A stretch of DNA of 64,000 bases from Syntrophothermus lipocalidus DSM 12680 (lineage in GTDB: Bacteria > Bacillota > Syntrophomonadia > Syntrophomonadales > Syntrophothermaceae): positions 1,674,001 to 1,738,000 of the forward strand of contig NC_014220.1 of assembly GCF_000092405.1 (NCBI RefSeq), in the 5' to 3' direction. The notes beneath the pieces were generated by a model. That model saw nothing but the letters and a program-made list of their open reading frames with translations. It was not told the DNA's origin and did not search any database. Of the stretch, positions 39,201 to 49,866 are shown one piece after another. The translations under genes were made by a program, and so were the position numbers. Every line of letters begins with the position of its first letter. Position 1 is the first letter of the stretch.

Positions 39201-40120
39201 CCCTTCTGAACCACCACCGCTACCCACTCTTCTTCGTTCTCGGTCAGTTCCTGCACCGTGAACCCTGCACTTTCCATCGCCGCCTCCACAAGTGGCCATT
39301 GTATTGCGGTTATTCCTGAAGCTATGAAGTGTCCACCCCTAACCAACATGGTCCTTATCTTAGGCGCTAACTCCTTCACCAGTTCAGCCGTCAAATTGCC
39401 GACGATTAGGTCCGCCCTCGTTTCAGGCATCTCTCTAAAATCGAGGTTCCATACCTCGACCTGCTCCTCGACCCCGTTACGCGCAACATTCTCTTTTGCT
39501 ACTTGAACCGCCACGGGGTCGAGGTCTAAGGCTATGATCCTTCTTGCTCCAAGCTTTGCAGCCGCGATGGCAAGTATCCCCGAACCGGTCCCTATATCTA
39601 TCAACGTCATGTCTTTGCTAACGTATTTCTCGATTAGTTCCAGGCAAAACCTGGTAGTTGCATGGGTGCCGGTTCCGAATGCCATCCCAGGATCTATTTC
39701 GATAACCACCTCTCCAGGTTCTGCTCGGTAATCTTCCCAACTCGGTTTTATCACCAAACGTTTCCCAATCTTTAAAGAATGATAATAGCTTTTCCAACAG
39801 TTAGCCCAGTCCTCTTCGTTAACATCTTCGACTAAAAAACGGCATTCAAGTCCAAAGCATTTCTCTATCCGTTCCAGTCCTTCTATGAGCCGCGACGTGA
39901 TATGCCGATCCTCAGGAAAATAAGCCTTTATCACGATAAAATCGCGGTTAATAAATTCAAGAGGCAGTTCATAGGCATCCCAGTCTCCGCTTTCGATTTT
40001 TCTCCGGGCCAGATAAGGATCCTCGATCACGACCCCTCCGCAACCGAGCTCGTGAAAAAGTCCAGCTATCGCTTCGCCACAAGCCTCATCAGTCATTACC
40101 CGGATTTCTTTCCAGTTCAA
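39194..40120 (-). CDS. prmA: Ribosomal protein L11 methyltransferase
   Basis: 308 aa. Trimethylates L11. An N-terminal substrate-binding domain (IRVMTDEACGEAIAGLFHELGCGGVVIEDP) and a C-terminal Rossmann methyltransferase: GMAFGTGTHATTRFCLELIEK, LIDIGTGSGILAIAAAKLGA, LIVGNLTAELVKELAP. TTG start at 40120. Downstream of dnaJ in the conserved dnaJ-prmA-rsmE order. Confidence 0.96.
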   Translation of the reverse strand: MNWKEIRVMTDEACGEAIAGLFHELGCGGVVIEDPYLARRKIESGDWDAYELPLEFINRDFIVIKAYFPEDRHITSRLIEGLERIEKCFGLECRFLVEDVNEEDWANCWKSYYHSLKIGKRLVIKPSWEDYRAEPGEVVIEIDPGMAFGTGTHATTRFCLELIEKYVSKDMTLIDIGTGSGILAIAAAKLGARRIIALDLDPVAVQVAKENVARNGVEEQVEVWNLDFREMPETRADLIVGNLTAELVKELAPKIRTMLVRGGHFIASGITAIQWPLVEAAMESAGFTVQELTENEEEWVAVVVQKGW

Positions 40121-40167
40121 AATACCACCCCGCGTATTCGATTAATACTCCCTGGCGTTGCAAGCGG

Positions 40168-41313
40168 CTAACCGCCGAAAGCATCCTTAAATTTATCGAA
40201 AAAACCTTTTTCCTTTTTGGGCAGCTCTTTTTCCCGGTGCTCTTCCCGGGCAAACTCCTGTAGAAGCTCCCTTTGTCTTTCTGACAAACCAGTAGGAGTC
40301 TTGACCTTTATCTTTACTAATTCATCGCCGCGGCGGTGTGTACGGAGATTGGGAACCCCTTTCCCTTTTATTCTAAAGACCGTACCCGTTTGGGTTCCTT
40401 CAGGAACAGTCAATTTATGTTCTCCCTCGATAGTTGGTACTGTGATTTCTGCTCCCAAAGCGGCTTCAACCATGGAAATCGGCACTTCACATACCAAGTC
40501 GTTTCCTTGCCGTTCGAAAACCTTATGAGGTCTTACGGTGATGTATACGTAAAGATCCCCCGGGGGGCCTCCGTACTGGCCCGGTTCACCCTCTCCCGCC
40601 ATTCGTAACCTGGAGCCGGCGTCCACTCCCGCTGGAATCCTCAGAGTCACCTTGCGCGTTTTCCTGACTCTCCCTGAACCCCCGCACTTCATACAAGGCT
40701 TTTCAATAACCTTGCCCTGTCCTCCGCAACGAGGACAGGTTCTCACAGTCTCAAAACGTCCAAAAGGCGTGCTCTGAACGTTCCTAACCTGGCCTGTTCC
40801 GCCACAGTTGGGGCACGACTTTATCTCTGTGCCGGGCTGTGCCCCCGAACCGTTACAGGTATCGCATGTTTCTAACCTCGATACCTGTATCTCTTTCTCC
40901 GCACCGAAAACCGCGTCTTCTAGATCGATTTCTAACTCCATCTCCCGGTCCAGTCCCCGAGTCGGCCCCCGCCGGCGGGAACCCCTGGTTCCGGTGCCGA
41001 AGAACATATCGAACAAATCTTCAAAACCGCCCATCCCACCAAAATCGAATCCCCCTGCTCCGAAGCCGCCTGGGCCTTGGGTGGGATCAAAAGCGGCATG
41101 CCCGTACCGGTCATAAGTGGCTCTTTTTTCAGGATCACTCAAGACCTCATAAGCTTCATTGATTTCCTTGAACTTCTCCTCGGCCTCTTTTTTATCCGGA
41201 TTAACGTCCGGGTGATATTTTAAAGCTAACTTGCGGTAGGCTTTTTTGATATCTTCCTGCGACGCGTCTCGAGAAACCCCTAACACTTCGTAATAGTCAC
41301 GCTTACTGGTCAT
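40168..41313 (-). CDS. dnaJ: Chaperone DnaJ
   Basis: 381 aa from the ATG at 41313 (AAAGGTG upstream). J domain with HPD ([15 protein letters not shown]), a Gly/Phe-rich linker ([18 protein letters not shown]), four CxxCxGxG zinc repeats ([32 protein letters not shown]) and the C-terminal substrate-binding domain. Stimulates DnaK ATPase. A hairpin lies between dnaK and this gene. Confidence 0.98.
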   Translation of the reverse strand: MTSKRDYYEVLGVSRDASQEDIKKAYRKLALKYHPDVNPDKKEAEEKFKEINEAYEVLSDPEKRATYDRYGHAAFDPTQGPGGFGAGGFDFGGMGGFEDLFDMFFGTGTRGSRRRGPTRGLDREMELEIDLEDAVFGAEKEIQVSRLETCDTCNGSGAQPGTEIKSCPNCGGTGQVRNVQSTPFGRFETVRTCPRCGGQGKVIEKPCMKCGGSGRVRKTRKVTLRIPAGVDAGSRLRMAGEGEPGQYGGPPGDLYVYITVRPHKVFERQGNDLVCEVPISMVEAALGAEITVPTIEGEHKLTVPEGTQTGTVFRIKGKGVPNLRTHRRGDELVKIKVKTPTGLSERQRELLQEFAREEHREKELPKKEKGFFDKFKDAFGG

Positions 41314-41383
41314 GTGACCACACCTTTCCGCGCGTGGGAATTCACACAAGATTCATCAAGTTATTATACCATCTAGAACAAGC

Positions 41384-41405
41384 GGCGGACAGATAGCTGT
41401 CCGCC
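41384..41405 (-). terminator. Intergenic hairpin between dnaK and dnaJ
   Basis: Nine-bp perfect stem GGCGGACAG-ATAG-CTGTCCGCC. The downstream T-run is weak (GCTTGTTCT), so it is more likely an attenuator or mRNA-stability element than a full terminator; it could lower dnaJ relative to dnaK. Confidence 0.55.
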
Positions 41406-41442
41406 TTGCATCATCTTAGATACCCTTGGCAACAAACCCAAG

Positions 41443-43242
41443 TCATTTTGCCTCTTCTCCTACATTGTAATCCGCGTCGACTACATCGTCTTTGCCCGGC
41501 TGATTGGGACCAGCTTGCTGGTACATCTTCGAGCTCAGCTCGTAGACTGCTGTCGTCAGGTTCTCAGTCTTCTTTCGAATCTCTTCGAGGTCTCCCCCCT
41601 CAAGAGCCTTTTGCAGTTCCTCCTTGGCAGCTTTGACCCGGTCCACGTCCGCCCGGTCTGCCTTATCCCCAAAGTCCTTAACGGTCTTCTCGGCTTGGTA
41701 TATCATGCTGTCAGCCTGGTTCTTAATCTCGGCTTCTTCCCGTTTCTTTTTGTCCTCTTCTGCGTATTTTTCCGCATCCTTAACCATTTTCTCAATATCT
41801 TCCTTACTCAGTCCGCTGGAAGACGTAATCGTAATCTTCTGCTCTTTGCCTGTCGCCAGGTCTTTAGCCGATACGTGCACGATACCGTTCACGTCTATAT
41901 CGAACTTAACCTCGATCTGCGGGACCCCTCGCGGTGCGGGTGGGATACCAACTAGCTGGAACCTGCCTAGGGTTACGTTATCTTTGGCCATCGCCCGCTC
42001 GCCCTGCAAAACGTGTATGTCTACCGAAGTCTGGTTATCGGCCGCAGTCGTGAATACCTGGCTCTTAGAGGTAGGTATCGTGGTATTTCGATCTATGATC
42101 TTGGTGAACACCCCTCCCAGGGTTTCAATACCGAGAGAAAGCGGCGTCACATCCAAAAGAACCACGTCCCTAACCTCTCCTGCCAGCACCGCAGCCTGGA
42201 TTGCAGCCCCGACTGCCACAACCTCATCGGGATTAATCCCTTTGTACGGTTCCTTGCCTATAAAATCCCGGATGGCTTTCTGTACCGCCGGAATGCGGGT
42301 TGAACCGCCTACCAGGATGACCTTGTCAATTTTATCAGGTGTCAAGCCAGCGTCTTGGAGAGCCTGACGAGTGGGTCCCATGGTCTTCTCGACTAAGTCG
42401 GCTGTCAGCTCTTCAAACTTGGCCCGGGTCAAGTTGGTATCCAGGTGTAGAGGCCCCTCAGAGGTAGCGGTGATAAACGGAATATTGATGTTAGTGGTCA
42501 TCAAGGTCGATAGTTCGTGTTTGGCTTTTTCGGCTGCCTCTTTCAACCGCTGCATCGCCATTTTATCGTTGCGCAGATCGACTCCGTATTCTTTCTTGAA
42601 GTTTTCTACCAGGTACTGAATGATGCGCTCGTCGAAATCGTCACCGCCCAAGCGGTTATTGCCGCTGGTCGCTTTAACTTCGAAAACGCCGTCTCCTATC
42701 TCTAGAATGGAAACGTCAAAAGTCCCACCGCCCAAATCAAAGACCAGGATGGTTTGGGTTCCTTCTTTATCCAGGCCGTAGGCCAGGGCTGCCGCGGTAG
42801 GCTCGTTTATAATCCGCAGCACCTCCAAACCAGCGATGGTACCGGCATCTTTGGTAGCCTGCCGCTGGGAATCGGTAAAATAAGCAGGTACGGTTATGAC
42901 CGCCTTAGTGATGGGTTCACCCAGATAGCTTTCCGCATCGGTCTTGAGTTTCTGCAATATCATAGCTGAAATCTCTTGCGGAGTGTAATTCTTGTCATCA
43001 ATCTTTACCCTGTGATCCGTACCCATATGTCTTTTGATTGAAAGGACTGTTCGGTCGGGGTTAGTTACCGCCTGGCGCTTCGCTACCCTTCCAACCAATC
43101 TTTCTCCGTTCTTTGCAAATCCCACGACTGAAGGCGTGATCCTCTCTCCTTCAGCGTTGGGAATTACGGTTACATCATTTCCCTCCATAACCGCTATAAC
43201 TGAATTTGTAGTACCTAAGTCGATTCCGACAACTTTACCCAT
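41443..43242 (-). CDS. dnaK: Chaperone DnaK (Hsp70)
   Basis: 599 aa from the ATG at 43242 (GGAGGTG six bases upstream). N-terminal ATPase: [55 protein letters not shown]; substrate-binding domain from about 380 ([14 protein letters not shown]); lid and acidic tail ([15 protein letters not shown]). Folds nascent and stressed proteins with DnaJ and GrpE. The length is typical for Gram-positive DnaK. Confidence 0.99.
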   Translation of the reverse strand: MGKVVGIDLGTTNSVIAVMEGNDVTVIPNAEGERITPSVVGFAKNGERLVGRVAKRQAVTNPDRTVLSIKRHMGTDHRVKIDDKNYTPQEISAMILQKLKTDAESYLGEPITKAVITVPAYFTDSQRQATKDAGTIAGLEVLRIINEPTAAALAYGLDKEGTQTILVFDLGGGTFDVSILEIGDGVFEVKATSGNNRLGGDDFDERIIQYLVENFKKEYGVDLRNDKMAMQRLKEAAEKAKHELSTLMTTNINIPFITATSEGPLHLDTNLTRAKFEELTADLVEKTMGPTRQALQDAGLTPDKIDKVILVGGSTRIPAVQKAIRDFIGKEPYKGINPDEVVAVGAAIQAAVLAGEVRDVVLLDVTPLSLGIETLGGVFTKIIDRNTTIPTSKSQVFTTAADNQTSVDIHVLQGERAMAKDNVTLGRFQLVGIPPAPRGVPQIEVKFDIDVNGIVHVSAKDLATGKEQKITITSSSGLSKEDIEKMVKDAEKYAEEDKKKREEAEIKNQADSMIYQAEKTVKDFGDKADRADVDRVKAAKEELQKALEGGDLEEIRKKTENLTTAVYELSSKMYQQAGPNQPGKDDVVDADYNVGEEAK

Positions 43243-43284
43243 AGATTGCACCTCCATTTGATGAAGATTAGATGACACTATAGC

Positions 43285-43950
43285 CTATTCGTTGTTTGCT
43301 GGCTCTTCAGTGTTGTCCCGGTTGCGCGCCACCTTCACCAGACTAGGCCTGAGCAGGCGCCCCCTCATCATATAGCCTTTCTGAAATTCTTCTATCACCA
43401 CATTATCCGGAAGGTTGGGATTATCTTCCACAACCAGCGATTCATGATATTGAGGATCAAACTGCTGGTTCAGCGCTTCAATCGGAGTTACTCCCTCGCT
43501 CCTCAGAACTTCCAGCAGTTTCTTTTGAACCATTTCCACTCCCTGGCACAACCCGTCGAAATCCTGGGTTGTTTTTGACGCGTTAACAGCCCTCGCAAAG
43601 TCGTCTATTACGGGCAACAGCTTTTCGATTAAAGGCCTGGCGGCAAAACGAAGCAACTCTTCCTTTTCTCTCTGAAACCGCTTCTTCATGTTCTCCATGT
43701 CTGCCAAAGCCCTCAAAAACCTCTCGTAGTTTTCGCTGCTTTCACGGGTTTTTTCTTCTAGCTCTTTTTCCAATTGCCCCAGTTTGTCGATCTCATAAAC
43801 GGTTTCGGTTTCCGTCGCCTGGTCAGCGTGTCCCGGATCCGGCGGCCCTCCCCCGGCTTCATTATCATTAATAAGTTTTTCCGTATCCTCGTTACCGAAC
43901 TCATCTTTCTTTTCTAGTTCGTGCCCCGGCTCTTTCTCCAACCAATTCAC
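43285..43950 (-). CDS. grpE: Nucleotide exchange factor GrpE
   Basis: 221 aa. An acidic disordered N-terminus (about 1-55), a long coiled coil (LGQLEKELEEKTRESSENYERFLRALADMENMKKR, where the RALADMENMKKR block is the family mark), and a C-terminal beta domain (GVTPIEALNQQFDPQYHESLV...GYMMRGRLLRPSLVKVA). Releases ADP from DnaK. GTG start at 43950. Confidence 0.97.
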   Translation of the reverse strand: MNWLEKEPGHELEKKDEFGNEDTEKLINDNEAGGGPPDPGHADQATETETVYEIDKLGQLEKELEEKTRESSENYERFLRALADMENMKKRFQREKEELLRFAARPLIEKLLPVIDDFARAVNASKTTQDFDGLCQGVEMVQKKLLEVLRSEGVTPIEALNQQFDPQYHESLVVEDNPNLPDNVVIEEFQKGYMMRGRLLRPSLVKVARNRDNTEEPANNE

Positions 43951-44070
43951 CCAGTTTCACCTCACTCCAACAGTAGTGATACCCTTTAATTGATATGGAA
44001 ACCCGAATTTAAACGGGCTGATTCCTGCCTGAATCAAAGCACCGATACAACATTATTGTTCAAAACCATA

Positions 44071-44100
44071 ATCAGGGCCAGCACAAAGCAGGGCCCTGAT
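44071..44100 (-). terminator. Hairpin between hrcA and grpE
   Basis: Perfect nine-bp stem ATCAGGGCC/GGCCCTGAT with an 11-12 base loop, without a good U-run. It probably separates the repressor message from the chaperone messages by attenuation or processing. The 180-bp gap holds no other gene. Confidence 0.55.
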
Positions 44101-44129
44101 ATTAAGAAGCTCACTTTGCACGCTCTCGA

Positions 44130-45161
44130 CTACATCATCAGCTTGCGAATTACGTCCTCCACGACATCTCGAAAAGACTCCACCAGCCCTGCTGCCCTCC
44201 AGTATTGCATCCTTACCGGCCCGATCAAGCCTATCTTGCCCATTTCCTGGCCGTTTATCTCATAGCTGGTAAACACCAGGCTCAGCTCTTGAATCTCCTC
44301 CACTTCGTTTTCGCGCCCGATCTTGATCCTGACCTCTTGGGGCCCGGGATCATTCAGAACCTTCTTAAACAGGCTGTTTTCCTCCAAAATGCCCAGCACC
44401 GTCTTTAACTTATCCGGGTTTCTGAACTCGGGTTCGTTCAACATGTTAATGGCACCGCTGATGAGCACCTTTTCTTCATCCGAAGCTTGCAGCAGCTCAT
44501 CTATTGCCTCCAGAACCCGATCAATGGCCCTCCTCTGGCTCAACAGTTCATCACGCAGTGATTTTAAACTGGTTCGACTCAATTCACCCAGTTTGACCCC
44601 GGCTAGGCCTCGGGTGAAAAAGGCTGATATCTTTTCCAAATCATGGGCCTGAATCGATTCCGGCGTGTCAATTAACTTATGAAGAATAACCCCGCTAGAC
44701 GTTACCAGTACCACCAGAGCAGTGCCTTTTTGCATCCGCACCAACTGCACCGACTTTATCTCAGCCACCTTGATAGGACCACTGATGACAAACGATGCAT
44801 AACGAGTGAATTGAGAAAGAGTAACCCCGGTACGCCTTATTACCTCAAAGATATCGTTTATTCTATCGGATAAAACCCTATGCAGCAGTTCCTTTTCGTT
44901 TTCCGCCAATTCTTCCTTTTCCATCATGCAGTCCACGTAATACCGGAACCCCAACTGAGAAGGTATCCTGCCCGCTGAAGTGTGAGGCTGCTCGAGAAAA
45001 CCCATCTCTTCCAGATCCGCCATCTCATTCCTTACGGTAGCAGGGCTAACCCCTAGCTGGTGCTTGCGAACGATGGACCGGGAACCTACCGGTTCTGCGG
45101 TTTCCACGTAATCTTTGATAATCGCCTCTAAAATAAGCTTTTTTCGCTCATCTAACACCAT
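44130..45161 (-). CDS. hrcA: Heat-inducible transcription repressor HrcA
   Basis: 343 aa. N-terminal winged helix (ILEAIIKDYVETAEPVGSRSIVRKHQLGVSPATVRNEMADLEEMGFLEQPHTSAGRIPS), then GAF-like and dimerisation domains. Represses the operon by binding CIRCE, which lies 16 bp upstream of its start codon, and is activated by GroEL. First gene of hrcA-grpE-dnaK-dnaJ-prmA-rsmE-mtaB. Confidence 0.98.
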   Translation of the reverse strand: MVLDERKKLILEAIIKDYVETAEPVGSRSIVRKHQLGVSPATVRNEMADLEEMGFLEQPHTSAGRIPSQLGFRYYVDCMMEKEELAENEKELLHRVLSDRINDIFEVIRRTGVTLSQFTRYASFVISGPIKVAEIKSVQLVRMQKGTALVVLVTSSGVILHKLIDTPESIQAHDLEKISAFFTRGLAGVKLGELSRTSLKSLRDELLSQRRAIDRVLEAIDELLQASDEEKVLISGAINMLNEPEFRNPDKLKTVLGILEENSLFKKVLNDPGPQEVRIKIGRENEVEEIQELSLVFTSYEINGQEMGKIGLIGPVRMQYWRAAGLVESFRDVVEDVIRKLMM

Positions 45162-45176
45162 ACCAGTTCACCTCTG

Positions 45177-45203
45177 TTAGCACTCTCGTTAGTTGAGTGC
45201 TAA
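45177..45203 (-). promoter_or_regulatory. CIRCE operator
   Basis: Perfect consensus TTAGCACTC-N9-GAGTGCTAA with no mismatch. It lies just downstream of the promoter -10, in the transcribed leader of hrcA, so HrcA binding blocks the whole heat-shock operon. Confidence 0.98.
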
Positions 45204-45217
45204 ACACTGCTATTCTC

Positions 45218-45246
45218 AAAATAACACCCAAGCCTTTATTTGTCAA
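45218..45246 (-). promoter_or_regulatory. SigA promoter of the hrcA operon
   Basis: Minus strand TTGACA (45246-45241), 17-bp spacer, TATTTT (45223-45218). CIRCE follows 14 bp downstream. Confidence 0.82.
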
Positions 45247-45258
45247 GGCAGCTCCTTT

Positions 45259-46395
45259 TTAGAGAAACTCGCGAAAAACCTCGTTCGAAAGGAAATAACC
45301 TTTTCTTGAAAGGCACAATTTGCTGCCTTTCCTTTTTATTAATCCCAGTTCTATAAGCCTGTCGACTGAAGATCCGAACAGCAAAGAAAAGTCAACTTCG
45401 TATGAACGCTTCAATCCTTCAACATCAATTCCGTCCATTAACCTCAAACCGAGCACAATCCGGTCGCGCACAATACCTTCTTCGTTCAAACATTCCAGCA
45501 CTGACCTCGGGGGCTGAGTAGCTGCGCTCAAGCTCTGGATGTAAGCGTCTACGTTTGGGTCGTTTTGGTATCTATTTAACTTCAAGAAAGAAACCGCTCC
45601 TGCGCCTATTCCGAGGTACTGTCCCCCTTGCCAATAATTCAAGTTGTGGCAACATTCGTATCCAGGCCGGGCGAAGTTCGATAATTCGTAATGTCGATAT
45701 CCCGCCCCGGTGAGAACATCGACCGCCAACTCGTACTGGGCCAGCTCCTCTTCCTCGGAAAGCAGCTCCACTTCCCCTGCCGCTACTGAACGGCCCAACG
45801 GGGTGTCTGCCTCCGGCTGGAGAAGATAGGCCGACACATGCTGAGGATTCAGAGCTAGAGCATTGTCCAAGCCCTCCCTCCATCGGCTTAAGTCTTGCCC
45901 AGGCACCCCATACATCAAGTCGATGCTGATGTTGTCAAAACCGGCTTTCAAGCATACATCAAAAGCCGTTTTTACATCCTGTCGGCTGTGCAAACGCCCT
46001 AGCCACTGAAGGATGTCGTCGAAGAAACTTTGCACACCCAAGGACACCCGGTTGATACCAGCGTGCCGGTACGAGGCCATCTTCTTCAAGTTGACGGTAC
46101 CAGGATTAACCTCCAGGGTTATTTCTGCCTCCGGCAGTATCCCGAAAACCGACCCTATCTTGTCGATAATCGTGGCCACGCAAGCCGGATCCAACAGGCT
46201 AGGAGTTCCTCCCCCTAGATACAATGTTCTGACGGCCTCAGCCTGTTGCAGATCCCGGGCTCTTTCTTCTATCTCCGCACACAAGCACTTAACGTATCGA
46301 GCAACCAATTCTTCGTGGTAAGACACGGAATAGAAATCGCAATAGCGACACTTTCTCACGCAAAACGGAATATGCACATAGATGCTTGCAGGCAA
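45259..46395 (-). CDS. hemW: Heme chaperone HemW (radical SAM)
   Basis: 378 aa from TTG 46395, which is preceded by GGAGGAAGG; an ATG at 46419 lies upstream of that site. Radical SAM motif CVRKCRYCDF, then TLYLGGGTPSLL and the HemN C-terminal domain (HYELSNFARPGYECCHNLNYWQGGQYLGIGAGAVSF). The second-cysteine pattern and lack of the HemN N-terminal extension favour HemW, which inserts heme into respiratory proteins, over coproporphyrinogen oxidase. Between lepA and hrcA as in B. subtilis. Confidence 0.93.
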   Translation of the reverse strand: MPASIYVHIPFCVRKCRYCDFYSVSYHEELVARYVKCLCAEIEERARDLQQAEAVRTLYLGGGTPSLLDPACVATIIDKIGSVFGILPEAEITLEVNPGTVNLKKMASYRHAGINRVSLGVQSFFDDILQWLGRLHSRQDVKTAFDVCLKAGFDNISIDLMYGVPGQDLSRWREGLDNALALNPQHVSAYLLQPEADTPLGRSVAAGEVELLSEEEELAQYELAVDVLTGAGYRHYELSNFARPGYECCHNLNYWQGGQYLGIGAGAVSFLKLNRYQNDPNVDAYIQSLSAATQPPRSVLECLNEEGIVRDRIVLGLRLMDGIDVEGLKRSYEVDFSLLFGSSVDRLIELGLIKRKGSKLCLSRKGYFLSNEVFREFL

Positions 46396-46475
46396 ATCCG
46401 ATACCTTCCTCCATAACATCTACACCCGACGAAACAACTGCCCGGCTTAGGTCTCTTGCCAGCATCGAAGCCCGT

Positions 46476-48281
46476 TTATTTCTTCTCAGATTCAACGCTT
46501 AAAACAGACATAAAAGCGTCTTTCGGAACTTCCACCCGGCCAATCTGCTTCATCTTCTTCTTTCCTTCTTTCTGTTTCTCTAATAGCTTTTTCTTGCGGG
46601 TGACGTCACCACCATAGCACTTGGCCAAAACATCTTTGCGCTTGGGCTTGATGGATTCGCGGGCGATTACCCGGCTGCCGATGGCCGCCTGAATAACAAC
46701 TTCATACAACTGTCTCGGTATGATAGTCCGTAACCGCTCTACCAACCCTCTTGCCCGCATATACGCCTTTTCCCGGTGAACGATAACCGAAAGAGCATCA
46801 ACCGGTTCCCCGTTCAGCAGTATTTCTAGTTTCACCAGGTCAGAGTCTTGGTAGCCTATTACTTCATAGTCAAGCGATGCGTATCCCCTGGTTCGTGACT
46901 TCAACACATCGAAGAAATCGTAGATGATCTCAGCCAGAGGTAACTCGTAGGTAAGCATAACCCGGTGTGGGGACAAGTATTCCATGTTTTTAAACAGCCC
47001 GCGCCTCTCCTGACAAAGCTCCATAACCCCGCCAATATAGTCATCAGGCATCATAATAACCGCCCTGACTACCGGCTCCTGCACTTTGACAATAAACTGA
47101 GGATTTGGCCATTTGGCCGGGTTCTCGACACCTACCACCTCACCGCTGGTCAGGTGAACCTGGTATACAACACTGGGAGCCGTGGCAATCAGCTCCAGGT
47201 CATATTCTCTTTCCAAACGCTCTCTTACAATGTCCATATGCAACAGACCCAAAAACCCACAACGGAAGCCAAAGCCCAGCGCCTCTGATGTTTCCGGTTC
47301 AAAATGGAGAGAAGCATCGTTGAGCCGCAGCTTTTCCAGGGCATCTCTCAAATGCTCGAATTGGCTGTTTTCTACGGGATACAGACCGCAAAACACCACC
47401 GGCTTCACTTGGCGGTACCCCGGCAAAGCTTCTGACGCTGGGTTTTCGGCCAAGGTTATGGTATCACCGACCCGCGTATCTCGAACATTCTTGATACCGG
47501 CTGCCAGGTAGCCCACCTCACCGGGTCCTAGCCCTTCCACCGGCCTCATAAAGGGTGAAAATACACCGACCTCGGTGACCTCAAACTCCTTGCCGGTAGA
47601 CATCATGCGGATACGGTCTCCTCGCTTCACCGTACCCTCAAAAACCCGCAGATACGAAATAGCTCCGCGGTAAGGATCGAAATAAGAGTCAAAGATAAGC
47701 GCTCGCAATGGCTGTTCAGGCTCTCCGCTGGGAACCGGGATCTTATTCACCACTGCTTCCAACACTTCCTTGATGCCGATTCCCATCTTGGCCGAAATCA
47801 GTATAACCTCCTCTTTATCAAGCCCCAATACGTCCTCCATTTCCTGGGCAACACGGGACGGGTCGGCACTTGGCAGGTCTATTTTGTTTATAACTCCGAT
47901 TATCTCCAGGTTCTGGTCCATGGCCAGGTACACGTTGGCCAGGGTTTGCGCCTCGATACCCTGCGAAGCATCCACTACCAGCAAAGCGCCTTCGCAGGCA
48001 GCCAGGCTTCTCGACACCTCGTAGGTGAAATCCACGTGACCGGGAGTGTCAATAAGATTTAGAATATACTCCTGCCCATCGTCCGCTACATAGCGCAACC
48101 TAACCGGCTGTAACTTGATAGTTATACCACGCTCCCGTTCCAAGTCCATCTGGTCGAGAAACTGGTCTCGCATTTCCCTTCCCGACAAAGCTCCGGTAAA
48201 CTCCAACAAGCGGTCAGCCAGAGTGGACTTTCCGTGGTCGATATGGGCAATAATACAGAAATTCCTTATCCTCTCTCGCAA
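46476..48281 (-). CDS. lepA: Elongation factor 4 (LepA)
   Basis: 601 aa. Ribosome-bound GTPase acting in initiation and 30S biogenesis. G1 [10 protein letters not shown]3 [13 protein letters not shown]4 NKIDLPSAD, then EF-G-like domains and the unique C-terminal domain with [35 protein letters not shown] start at 48281 behind GGGGGT. Confidence 0.98.
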   Translation of the reverse strand: MRERIRNFCIIAHIDHGKSTLADRLLEFTGALSGREMRDQFLDQMDLERERGITIKLQPVRLRYVADDGQEYILNLIDTPGHVDFTYEVSRSLAACEGALLVVDASQGIEAQTLANVYLAMDQNLEIIGVINKIDLPSADPSRVAQEMEDVLGLDKEEVILISAKMGIGIKEVLEAVVNKIPVPSGEPEQPLRALIFDSYFDPYRGAISYLRVFEGTVKRGDRIRMMSTGKEFEVTEVGVFSPFMRPVEGLGPGEVGYLAAGIKNVRDTRVGDTITLAENPASEALPGYRQVKPVVFCGLYPVENSQFEHLRDALEKLRLNDASLHFEPETSEALGFGFRCGFLGLLHMDIVRERLEREYDLELIATAPSVVYQVHLTSGEVVGVENPAKWPNPQFIVKVQEPVVRAVIMMPDDYIGGVMELCQERRGLFKNMEYLSPHRVMLTYELPLAEIIYDFFDVLKSRTRGYASLDYEVIGYQDSDLVKLEILLNGEPVDALSVIVHREKAYMRARGLVERLRTIIPRQLYEVVIQAAIGSRVIARESIKPKRKDVLAKCYGGDVTRKKKLLEKQKEGKKKMKQIGRVEVPKDAFMSVLSVESEKK

Positions 48282-48450
48282 GCTTAGACCCCCAAAACAT
48301 TCGGTATCAGCCGCTGACTTCAGGTTACGCTGTCAATTATACCTAATTTCGGCTACTGTCTTCAATCTATCATCCTTCCATGACCGTTAACAATCCTCCC
48401 TCAACCTTTTGATCAGCAAAAACCGTGACCGAGATTCGTCCCAGCCACGG

Positions 48451-48690
48451 TCAATGAGATAATACCCTTTCCAGCCTCCTGTATACTCCTCTTATCTCGC
48501 CGGTTTCTAAGCTCCGGTTCTCGCCAAGACAAGTGAATACCACCTCCCCCTTTTGCCCTATCGACCACGCCAGTATCGGGCCCTCTTTCTCTAAAGTCAT
48601 CGCGGATATCCCCTGTGCCGCCACGTTGAGCCCTTCAATACACAGAAACACAATAACCAGTACCAAACAAAACCGGATGACGAGTTGCAC
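48451..48690 (-). CDS. Small membrane protein in YqxA position
   Basis: 79 aa from the GTG at 48690, two bases after the spoIIP stop, with GGAGG inside the spoIIP end. One N-terminal membrane helix (LVIRFCLVLVIVFLCIEGLNVAA) is followed by a short extracytoplasmic domain (GPILAWSIGQKGEVVFTCLGENRS). It sits between spoIIP and lepA, where B. subtilis has yqxA (DUF3679), and the motif N-x-AxQGI-x2-M resembles it weakly. Family membership is inference. No known function. Confidence 0.6.
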   Translation of the reverse strand: MQLVIRFCLVLVIVFLCIEGLNVAAQGISAMTLEKEGPILAWSIGQKGEVVFTCLGENRSLETGEIRGVYRRLERVLSH

Positions 48691-48691
48691 G

Positions 48692-49735
48692 TTACCGTTC
48701 ACCCTCCTTGAACACCTCGTATAGTATGTCTGCAAACAATTGAGCCGAATAAAGAGCCTCGCTCAATGAGTTCTGGTCATTTCCGAACTCTATGAGAAGC
48801 GCGTGGGGATGGAACTCCTGGTTATAGGTTCCGGCTTTGAATCGCACTTGTTTAATTAAGCCCGGATACATAGTTTCCCCTTTTTCATAGATTACCTGCG
48901 CAAACTCTGCGTTCTTCCTCCAGTTAGGGTGAGGTTTCCTCTCGTCAGTGCCTACCACTATAAGTATTCGAGCCGCGCTCTTCCCGTTGATCTCTATAGA
49001 GTCGGGGCGGGCCTGGGGATAAGCGTCCCTGTGCACATCGAAGATCGCAGCAAGATCTGGGTGTTTCTCTAATAGACTCCGGACGGTCTGTCGGGACTCG
49101 GCATAGGAAGCTGCAAAATCCGGGTAATCGTGCACAGTTTTCACGTGAAATGAGGTAAAACCCCGCTTCGCTGTCTCGGCTTGAAGGGCGGCTGCTACCA
49201 GATTGACATGGCCTTTTTCCCCCTCGAGCCGCGATTCACCGCAGTCGGGGCGATACGATTCCCCGTTATGAGTACAGTAAAAAGCCAATTTTGTTCCCTT
49301 CAAGTCAGCCGCCTCTTCCTTATTGACACTCTCGTCATTGGAAACAGCTTGAGGTGGAGAATCAACATTGTTCTCACTTTTAGATATTGAATCGAGCTTA
49401 GACCCTTGAACGTTGGCCATAGCCTGAATATGGGAAAAGAGCATGTCTTCTGGACCTGCAAAGAATACGCGTAACCATCCATAAACCCCAGGTGGTACTA
49501 AAGGTGAAGGAGACGCTAACACGATGCTGGACTGGGAAAACACGGTTTCAGCCGTTTCTGTTGTCAGGTTGAGTCCGTAAGCAGTGTGCAGGGTTTTCAT
49601 AAGAGCGAGCGCACAGTCGAACAGCTGGGTCAACCCTCGATTAGGGTTAAAAGTTATCCCGGCGATTATGACCGCTGCCAACACTTGCACGTAAACTAGT
49701 CCCTTAACCAGATGCCAAAAATGGGTTCTGTTCAT
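48692..49735 (-). CDS. spoIIP: Stage II sporulation protein P
   Basis: 347 aa. Amidase/endopeptidase partner of SpoIID and SpoIIM that thins septal peptidoglycan during engulfment. A hydrophobic N-terminal anchor (about 9-28) is followed by a linker and the catalytic domain from about 145: LAFYCTHNGESYRPDCGES (zinc His), FDVHRDAYPQARP, HALLIEFGNDQNSLSEALYSAQLFADI. ATG at 49735. Supports the view that the organism forms spores. Confidence 0.95.
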   Translation of the reverse strand: MNRTHFWHLVKGLVYVQVLAAVIIAGITFNPNRGLTQLFDCALALMKTLHTAYGLNLTTETAETVFSQSSIVLASPSPLVPPGVYGWLRVFFAGPEDMLFSHIQAMANVQGSKLDSISKSENNVDSPPQAVSNDESVNKEEAADLKGTKLAFYCTHNGESYRPDCGESRLEGEKGHVNLVAAALQAETAKRGFTSFHVKTVHDYPDFAASYAESRQTVRSLLEKHPDLAAIFDVHRDAYPQARPDSIEINGKSAARILIVVGTDERKPHPNWRKNAEFAQVIYEKGETMYPGLIKQVRFKAGTYNQEFHPHALLIEFGNDQNSLSEALYSAQLFADILYEVFKEGER

Positions 49736-49826
49736 CTTCCCCTCCCCCTTATGCCCGCATTCAATAAATCTTATTGTAGGAACATCATCAATATTACGAA
49801 AAGTTGGACAGCTCCATGCCAGAATA

Positions 49827-49850
49827 AAAGCCGGATACAGGTCCGGCTTT
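49827..49850 (-). terminator. Terminator after the holin-like gene
   Basis: Nine-bp perfect stem AAAGCCGGA/TCCGGCTTT with a six-base loop followed by TATTC on the minus strand. It ends transcription from the gene at 49903-50247 before spoIIP. Confidence 0.7.
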
Positions 49851-49866
49851 CGAAGGACAAGTTATG

